The position numbers and the translations under genes are program-made. A DNA stretch of 64,000 nucleotides, from NCBI RefSeq assembly GCF_019059575.1, contig NW_024882758.1, forward strand, positions 124,001 through 188,000, read 5' to 3'. This document shows positions 58,041 to 64,000 of the stretch, in pieces; the stretch's first letter is position 1, and each line of letters starts with the position of its first letter. The DNA is from Amphibalanus amphitrite (Eukaryota > Arthropoda > Thecostraca > Balanomorpha > Balanidae). The notes under the pieces were generated by a model that had not been told where the DNA came from, made no database searches, and saw only the letters and a list, made by a program, of their open reading frames with translations.

Positions 58041-59740
58041 ATAATCTCGTGGCTGCGGAATCATAAATGCAGAGATGATTTTTGAAATGTAGTCAATGAA
58101 CGGTGTCCTTGATTACGCTTTCCATGCAAGTACTCGCTATCAGTTTTGGAGAAATATGTACATAGAATGCATAGAAATTAGAAGTCGGCTAATGAATAGA
58201 AAAGACAAAATGTGCCGCTTGGTTTCACATAATTTTGAAGAATAATGGCCATTCCTATCACCAGCAGGTGTTAGAGCAGACAACCAAATATAGGACAGAC
58301 TCTAGCGGATTAAAAACAAAAAAGCATACATGACCATAACAAATCCTAATCACGCTGATGTCGGCAGTTTGTTCTTTTGCGTGTGCCGTCGACTTTTCAT
58401 GTTCGATAAAGGCTGATCGCAACCAGTAGCACTTTGCTGGCAGGATGATTGATGGCTTAATCTGCTCAGCACTGTCAATGCATGACAGGGGGACCGACCA
58501 AAGACCACTATCAGATGGGCGAGCTTGCAGTTTCGCACGCCCGTAAGACGCAATGTCTTGGGGCATGAAAGGCAACATTTTGTCTTTATGACAGCAGCCG
58601 TTATTTCCGAAAGGCTTTGTTTTGATGTTTGATAAGGCTGCGAACCGTTAGCGCAGCTTTTGCGGATCCAGTAGGTGTTAGATGACGGTACAATAATAAA
58701 AGAATCGATTACTTGATTGATTTACTTAAGCATTCGAACTTCGAAGCCATAGGTTTTTAGTTTAGGTATTGCTTTTAATTGTGGCAAAACCAGTATGCTT
58801 AAAAATGATGTGAGTTTATAATATAAGCGCTTGCTATATTCACACAATATTTGTGTCTTTAAATTGCCTACTCCTCCGGATATCATGTATTGTCTTCGGT
58901 AAAAGTTAAATGTGTGTTTTCGACAGGTTGTTCTCGGTACCACTTGTCTTGACGTTCAACTGATCATAAAAACTGGTCAAATTAAATGGAAAGTAGCGGA
59001 AAAGTCGTTACTATTCATAAATGCAGGTATGCATCAAAGTTGAGGAGAATATGTTCTAGAATTACGCTTCCACTCAAAGCATCTATGCTCTAAAATATAT
59101 TTATCATAAGTTCCTTTTTATTTGAGTGCGCTACCATCAAATGTCAAAGGCTCCTCCACGTGCAGTACCGTAGACGCTCGCGCCGTAGGATTTTCAGTCA
59201 GTTTTTATTGGTCGTATCGATTGTGGCGTAAAGCGCTGCTAACTGTCCAATACTCCCCTCCCCGGAGAGTTGTTAGAGATTCTATTGAAAGGCCCGACGG
59301 CGGAGCGGCGGATCGCGAAGGGGAGGGATCGGACCGGTACGGAGCCCAGACGGAGAGGGAGCGCTGAAAAGATCCGAACTTGGACTGGATAGTGGATACA
59401 GCCAAACACTGGCACCTACAAACTTGATAAGGCATTGAACTGACAAGGTAAATTTTTGACAGTACCAATATAACCGCATTTGAATTAAAACCAAATGGCT
59501 TTCATGAGCATTTTTGTAAAAAAAAAAAACAAGGACTACGTACACAATTCGCTGCTGTTGAAAACTCTTCGAATTTTCATCAATGCAAAGTTTATATTTT
59601 TCCCCATCCCCTATCATGCAGCTCATTCCCTATGAGCGGCATATTCCGACCGAGGCGACCATTCAGATAGCTCTCTATGAACTCATCTCCCTATCTCCCG
59701 CCCATCGCCGGCCCGTGATCACGATCGGCGTCCCGTGAGT
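58041..59740. other. AT-rich interval, nothing recognised
   Basis: A 106-codon minus frame (58258-58578) has no recognisable family features. No bounded element or tandem array was found. Confidence 0.4.
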
Positions 59741-60110
59741 TGTGACCGAGCTGCCCGTGCTGGTGTGCAGCGCCTGCCGTGCACGTCCTGTGCATGCCTT
59801 AGTCGGGCGGCGTACACGCCCCGTGGTGCCGGGCGGGGGCGGCGGCGGGGGCGGCACGGCGTCAGCTGCACATAGCCGCGGCGCCGCGCCCACTTCCCTG
59901 CGCCAGAATCGCCGCCGCCGCCGCGCCGCCGCCGCCACACCGCCGAATTGCCTGTCATTGGCGGCCGCCTTTGGCCGAGCGGCCATTAATCAGCGATCGA
60001 GCCCGTTCGGCGCGTTTGAGTTACGGTCGACAATGGCACTAGCGCCGAATACCGGTCTGTGCGCCCGCCGCCGCCGCCGAGCCGGGGTGCTCCACCCTGA
60101 GAACTAGCCT
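59741..60110. promoter_or_regulatory. CpG-rich patch
   Basis: GGC- and GCC-rich segments (59830-59850, 59909-59935) surround GAATTGCCTGTCATTGG and GGCCATTAATCAGCG words near 59944-59995. Frames across it are Ala/Arg/Pro-rich and look non-coding. Confidence 0.35.
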
Positions 60111-60485
60111 TCAGCCCGCTCCCGCACCGTCGGTCGAACAGTCAGTTCAGCCGAGCTCTGTTTTTCAGCCCTGATTGTTATCCAAACAGTCAATTCGGCG
60201 CGTTTTTCGCGTGCTGTATTCATATTTGGGCGTCGGCTTGCCTGCGCTTTGGGATAAATCTTCACCGGCGACGCTGGGAAACATCCATCGTCGATGGGGC
60301 TCGGCGTCGACCGAAGGCATCCTCGGCAAGGCCGTGAGCCGACCTACCTCACCGAAATACTTTTGTAGATTTATGGTCTCACTCAGCGCTTACAAAATAA
60401 ATGACCGTCTGCAATTTATGACGGCGTGCCGCCGATGAATGGGATCAGCTGGGCCGGCGCGAGTACACTGGAGAGCAGAGCAGTG

Positions 60486-60609
<124 letters not shown>

Positions 60610-60933
60610 GATGAATAGTAGAAACGGTAACTGAAACGAAAAAGTAGAAAGCAGGAGTAATTTTGTCGGGTGGTTGAAAAGATATGGTTGAGCCGCCTAT
60701 TGCAACGTTTTATAAGCGTTGCGATAACTATATGTAGCCTTCATTTTGGTACAAACTTACCAAAAGTTTTTCTATGATGAATGAGGCAATTTTCGAAAAA
60801 GAAAATTTACGATGTGAGGGTCGACGTTTGAGAGCTTAATTTTGAACATGTCATATATGGAATGTCGAATTTCCTTTGCTCCATGAGCACAAAAAGAGGT
60901 GTGCGGACATGCGTCCTATATCTACAATACATA

Positions 60934-61733
60934 GGGTGGCCCAGAAAAAACGTTCCCAATTTTAAATCAATATTTCTCAGAAAGTGATAAAGATACAACA
61001 TTGAAACTATTTAGTCACTGCGGCATATATTTTCAGCAAATGGTATGATTTTTATGTTATTCGGTCAATAACTTTTTAAACGGTTCGTGTTTCTAGCATG
61101 CCATGTAAAAATCACTTTTTTGCTCAGATGTTTACTAAAAATGTGAGTGAACGGGCCACTTCCATCTCGGCACCACGGCCTGCAGCCATGACTGCTACTG
61201 GCAACTAGCCTCATTGATGGCTCAGACCTCAGAGTGACACATTCCCTCTAGCTTTTTTCCTTATTCGGTCGATTTACTATTTGATCTTCTTGAAGGGAGG
61301 GCGATCAGCAGTAGCCCATGCACCGTGCCGCTCCTTCTCTTTGAAACAGGACTTGTGTTGAAACGAATGACATCCATTAACGCAATTTTGGCTTAGCATT
61401 TGAATATTTGGCACATAAGTGGGACAAAAATATTTAAGATAACAGCACACGTGCTGGTATCATTCACGTGTTCTATGTTTCTTTTTTTTTCTAACATGGT
61501 ACGTCTAAGCCAATCATTACTACCGTTCAACAACGGCAAAAAAAGCAAAAACGTCTTACTTAATTCAACATAAGTTTGCTGGCTTGAAAATGATGGTACA
61601 GTGTTATAATTTGGCATACCAATGCGCAAAGAAGTGACGCCAACTTGATGAAAAGTTTGGCTCGTTATTTGCACTCGAATTTGATATAGGGCTCCAAAGT
61701 TCGGAACGTTTTTTTTTTTTTTTGACCACCCGG
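60934..61733. mobile_element. mariner-type MITE, 800 bp, TA target sites
   Basis: The left end GGGTGGCCCAGAAAAAACG runs into TTCC. On the minus strand the right end reads CCGGGTGGTCAAAAA and continues into ACGTTCC after a long A run. TA lies at 60932-60933 and 61734-61735. This terminus type, which translates as GWSKK, is common for Tc1/mariner elements in arthropods. No transposase is left. The 164-codon minus frame here (61393-61887) is partly the translated inverted end. Confidence 0.75.
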
Positions 61734-61751
61734 TATGTATGTATGTATGTA
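61734..61751. repeat. (TATG)n short microsatellite
   Basis: Four TATG units directly adjoin the right end of the mariner-type element and include its TA target site. Confidence 0.8.
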
Positions 61752-63300
61752 ACAGCTGCTCTCTTACGCAGTAGTCAAATAACTTGTCAAATAACTTCTT
61801 ACAATGCAAATAACGCCAATTAGTGCAAAACTGCAATATTTTCCATAACTCTTCGTTCTGAGTGGGTTTACTGGCTCGACTCTTCATTTGTTATTGTTTA
61901 CAATTGTTTTGTTTTGTGCAATGGACGAATCAGCATTGCATTTGTGAGCATCATTTGCACACTCCGCAATATGTATAAGCGGCGCAAGGACCATCAGTGG
62001 CATCATGAACAACATCAGCGACGTCAGTATCACCACCGTCACCATCAGCAGTGGAAGTATCAGCACCATCGGCTGCACCTCTCGCGCAGTCAGAGCGCGT
62101 GCCGGCTCCGGCTTCTCAGATAAGCTGCGCTCCGAGCCGCAAATCAATACAATGTCCGCCGGCCGGCCGGCGCCCGAGAAAAGAAAGCTCCGCGGCCTGC
62201 TCGACGGCCCAGGCCCGTCTGCTGAGGGAGGGAGAGAGGGAGGAGGGAGGAGGGAACTTTTCGCCGCTGAGAGCTGGCGCCGAAAACGGCCGTACAGTGG
62301 GCGTGCGAGGGCACACAGATGGTGTGGTGAATTTGGGGGCGAGTATCGTTAGCGAAATGCTTTAGGGCTGGTAGCTAGTTGAATGCAAAACGCTAAAAAT
62401 TAAGCTTTTGTCTTATTTCTCATCAGTATTTTAGCAAATGGTACAACACATGAAGAATAGGTGAATGAAGAAAATTGTAAAAAGATCAAGTTCAAAGTTC
62501 TTTTTTAAAAACGTTTCCGTTACGGTTGTAGCAGGCCAAGGTTTGTAACTGCTAATAAGTCGTGCATTGAAAGGAACTATCCCACCTTCTAAAATGTTGT
62601 TAAAACCAGTTAAATTGTGCCCGACTTTATAGATTGGATGACCAGGAACACGGTTCTGGCATTTATTTTTCATTAAACATCTTAGGCTTCCCATATTCCA
62701 AACACAAACTTTCAAATATGTGACGTCACAGTCCAAAATAACCTCCTTCCCCAGGCCACCACATTACTGCCATAAAGCTGATTCTTTTTACTCTGTAGGC
62801 ACCACAACAAAGTTCAGACCAAATTTTAAGCGATTTTTCAACGAACAAACCCATTTAAATCAGAATGACTAAACGAGGTGACGTCACACTAACGGTCGCT
62901 CCATGTTGAAGATAGGGCCTTGCGCAAGGCCCATTTTCAAATGAAGGGAACGAATTTCTTCAACACCAAGAGGCCGCGGGGGTTGCAACCTAGTTAGATA
63001 GTGGTTTCTGAACCTCGCCGCAAACTTGGCTTACAGGAAGCGTTTATCAACAGTAGCAGTATAGTCGACAGTAAATGAAATATACACGACGAATAAAAAT
63101 AACGAAGCTTAACATTATTTCATGATCCTCGTTTCAAATCCACGTTTTCTCGGCGAAATTGAGAAGTCGAATGATATATGCATGTTGTTGAATTGCCAAA
63201 CAGCTATGGACGTTAACCAATCACTTTTTCGACAAGTCCTAATTTATGCCATTGGAAAATTAATGAGCTGTTAATTTTCCAATTTTATTCGTGAGTTCAC
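61752..63300. other. Interval without supported gene
   Basis: A GC-richer part at 62080-62340 contains GGGAGGGAGAGAGGGAGG. Two TGACGTCA words (62721-62728, 62879-62886) and an 18-bp perfect palindrome GGGCCTTGCGCAAGGCCC (62915-62932) occur in the AT-richer rest. Confidence 0.4.
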
Positions 63301-63954
63301 CGCCCGACTGGTGGTCACCGGCCACCCTGCTGTCGAATTCCGGCCCTCATATTTCGTCGCGGCCCCTCCCGGCCGTCACAGGTCGTGTCACGGACCCTGG
63401 CCAACACATGCAAATTCGACCAGCGCTGATAACATATCGCCCCGGGTGATGAACGGGGTCAGGTCACTTCCGCGAGCCGAGCACCTTTCGGCGGCCCGCT
63501 GCACAAATACTCTGATATTTGCTCTGCGGGCATTGATCGAAATGAGTCCGGCGGCTGGCCTCGAATATCTCCGACCACCGCGCGGCCGGCGACTTCATCA
63601 ATCACCCAGATCTTCTCAGGAAATTATCAGCTGGCCGCGTGACGTCATTGGTCCGACGGGTCAGCAGCTGACGCAGCGGAGCGCCGCGTCCGCCGCCGGC
63701 GCGCCGCATTGCGCGCCGCCGCGTCGGCCAGGTCGTCACCCGAACCGCAGAGATGCGACTCGCGGTGCCTTTAATCAGACGGCGCCAATTTTCCATGACA
63801 AATGATATACCGGTAATCAAGAGCAGCCACGGCCGTCGAGCCCGTTGGCTGTTTATAAAATCGCGGGAGACGGTGTGTGGCCCGGACGCCGCCCTGCGCC
63901 CCGGCATCTGTTTCTGAGTGACGATAAATCGTCGGCCGTCGCAGCCGTTACATC
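63300..63954 (+). promoter_or_regulatory. Promoter-like CpG island with CRE, CCAAT and TATA
   Basis: TGACGTCA at 63640-63647 overlaps an inverted CCAAT (ATTGG, 63647-63651). TATAAAA at 63854-63860 lies in a CpG-rich context about 95 bp before an ATG. Such an order and spacing fits a plus-strand promoter whose gene continues past the window. No initiator is obvious. Confidence 0.25.
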
Positions 63955-63999
63955 ATGGGTGTTGTCTCGGCGAAAGTGACACCACCCCGAGAGTCCTGT
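63955..63999 (+). CDS. Possible first codons of a gene cut by the window edge
   Basis: ATG at 63955 has G at +4 and in-frame stops TGA and TAA within 45 bases upstream, so it would be a true first start. The frame reads MGVVSAKVTPPRESC and stays open to the window end. Only 15 codons are visible, so support comes mainly from the promoter-like sequence upstream. No family can be named. Confidence 0.12.
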   Translation, partial: MGVVSAKVTPPRESC

Positions 64000-64000
64000 G

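Noticed and set aside
61393-61887. 164-codon minus frame
   Set aside because: It crosses the mariner-type terminus and encodes the translated inverted end, not a transposase.

Overview
The window looks like non-coding DNA from an animal nuclear genome, most likely an arthropod or another invertebrate. Tc1/mariner-type and piggyBac-type element remnants, tRNA-derived SINEs, long di- and tetranucleotide tracts and spliceosomal-type splice signals all point to a metazoan. CpG is not depleted: AT-rich stretches alternate every few kilobases with CpG-rich, island-like patches. I cannot name the species. I found no recognisable bacterial operon, rRNA, functional tRNA, CRISPR array or viral gene.

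No protein of a known family could be recognised. Most long open frames lie in GC-rich patches or simple repeats and look like chance. The best coding candidate is a two-exon, 51-residue small protein on the minus strand at 30.26-30.95 kb. It has a good start context, a donor, a pyrimidine-rich acceptor and matching phase, and its first exon sits in a CpG island. Weaker candidates are a terminal-exon-like frame at 3356-3641 and a possible TATA promoter with a first ATG at the extreme right edge.

The rest is mostly a mosaic of transposon relics. At 1.1-2.0 kb and 8.5-12.4 kb there are modular repeats (called here P, A, T and M). The block at 8.5-12.4 kb runs P-A-T-A-M-T, with two minisatellite-bearing A copies. 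At 4281-6797 a 2.5-kb element has perfect 29-bp inverted ends and a 9-bp target duplication, and it splits a CpG-rich patch. A 278-bp element with ends starting near GCCGTTTTC lies at 17.7 kb and again at 20.9 kb, and a 4.6-kb structure with the same type of end spans 24434-29023. Other bounded elements are a TA-flanked one at 18282-19252, a TTAA-flanked one at 25792-26338, a piggyBac-like MITE at 53952-55146 and a mariner-type MITE at 60934-61733. SINE-like units lie at 12659-13013 and, less surely, at about 56140-56468.

Between these are CpG-rich patches at about 15.7-16.6, 19.9-20.2, 21.7-22.2, 26.6-27.7 (inside the 4.6-kb structure), 30.7-31.4, 40.8-41.5, 43.1-44.2, 45.8-48.0, 50.3-51.3, 52.7-53.2, 57.5-58.0, 59.7-60.1 and 63.3-64.0 kb. 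They carry repeated transcription-factor-type words, most strikingly TGACGTCA (at least 14 copies) and the palindrome GTCACGTGAC (4 copies). The window may be a gene-poor regulatory or intronic landscape. That reading is inference.
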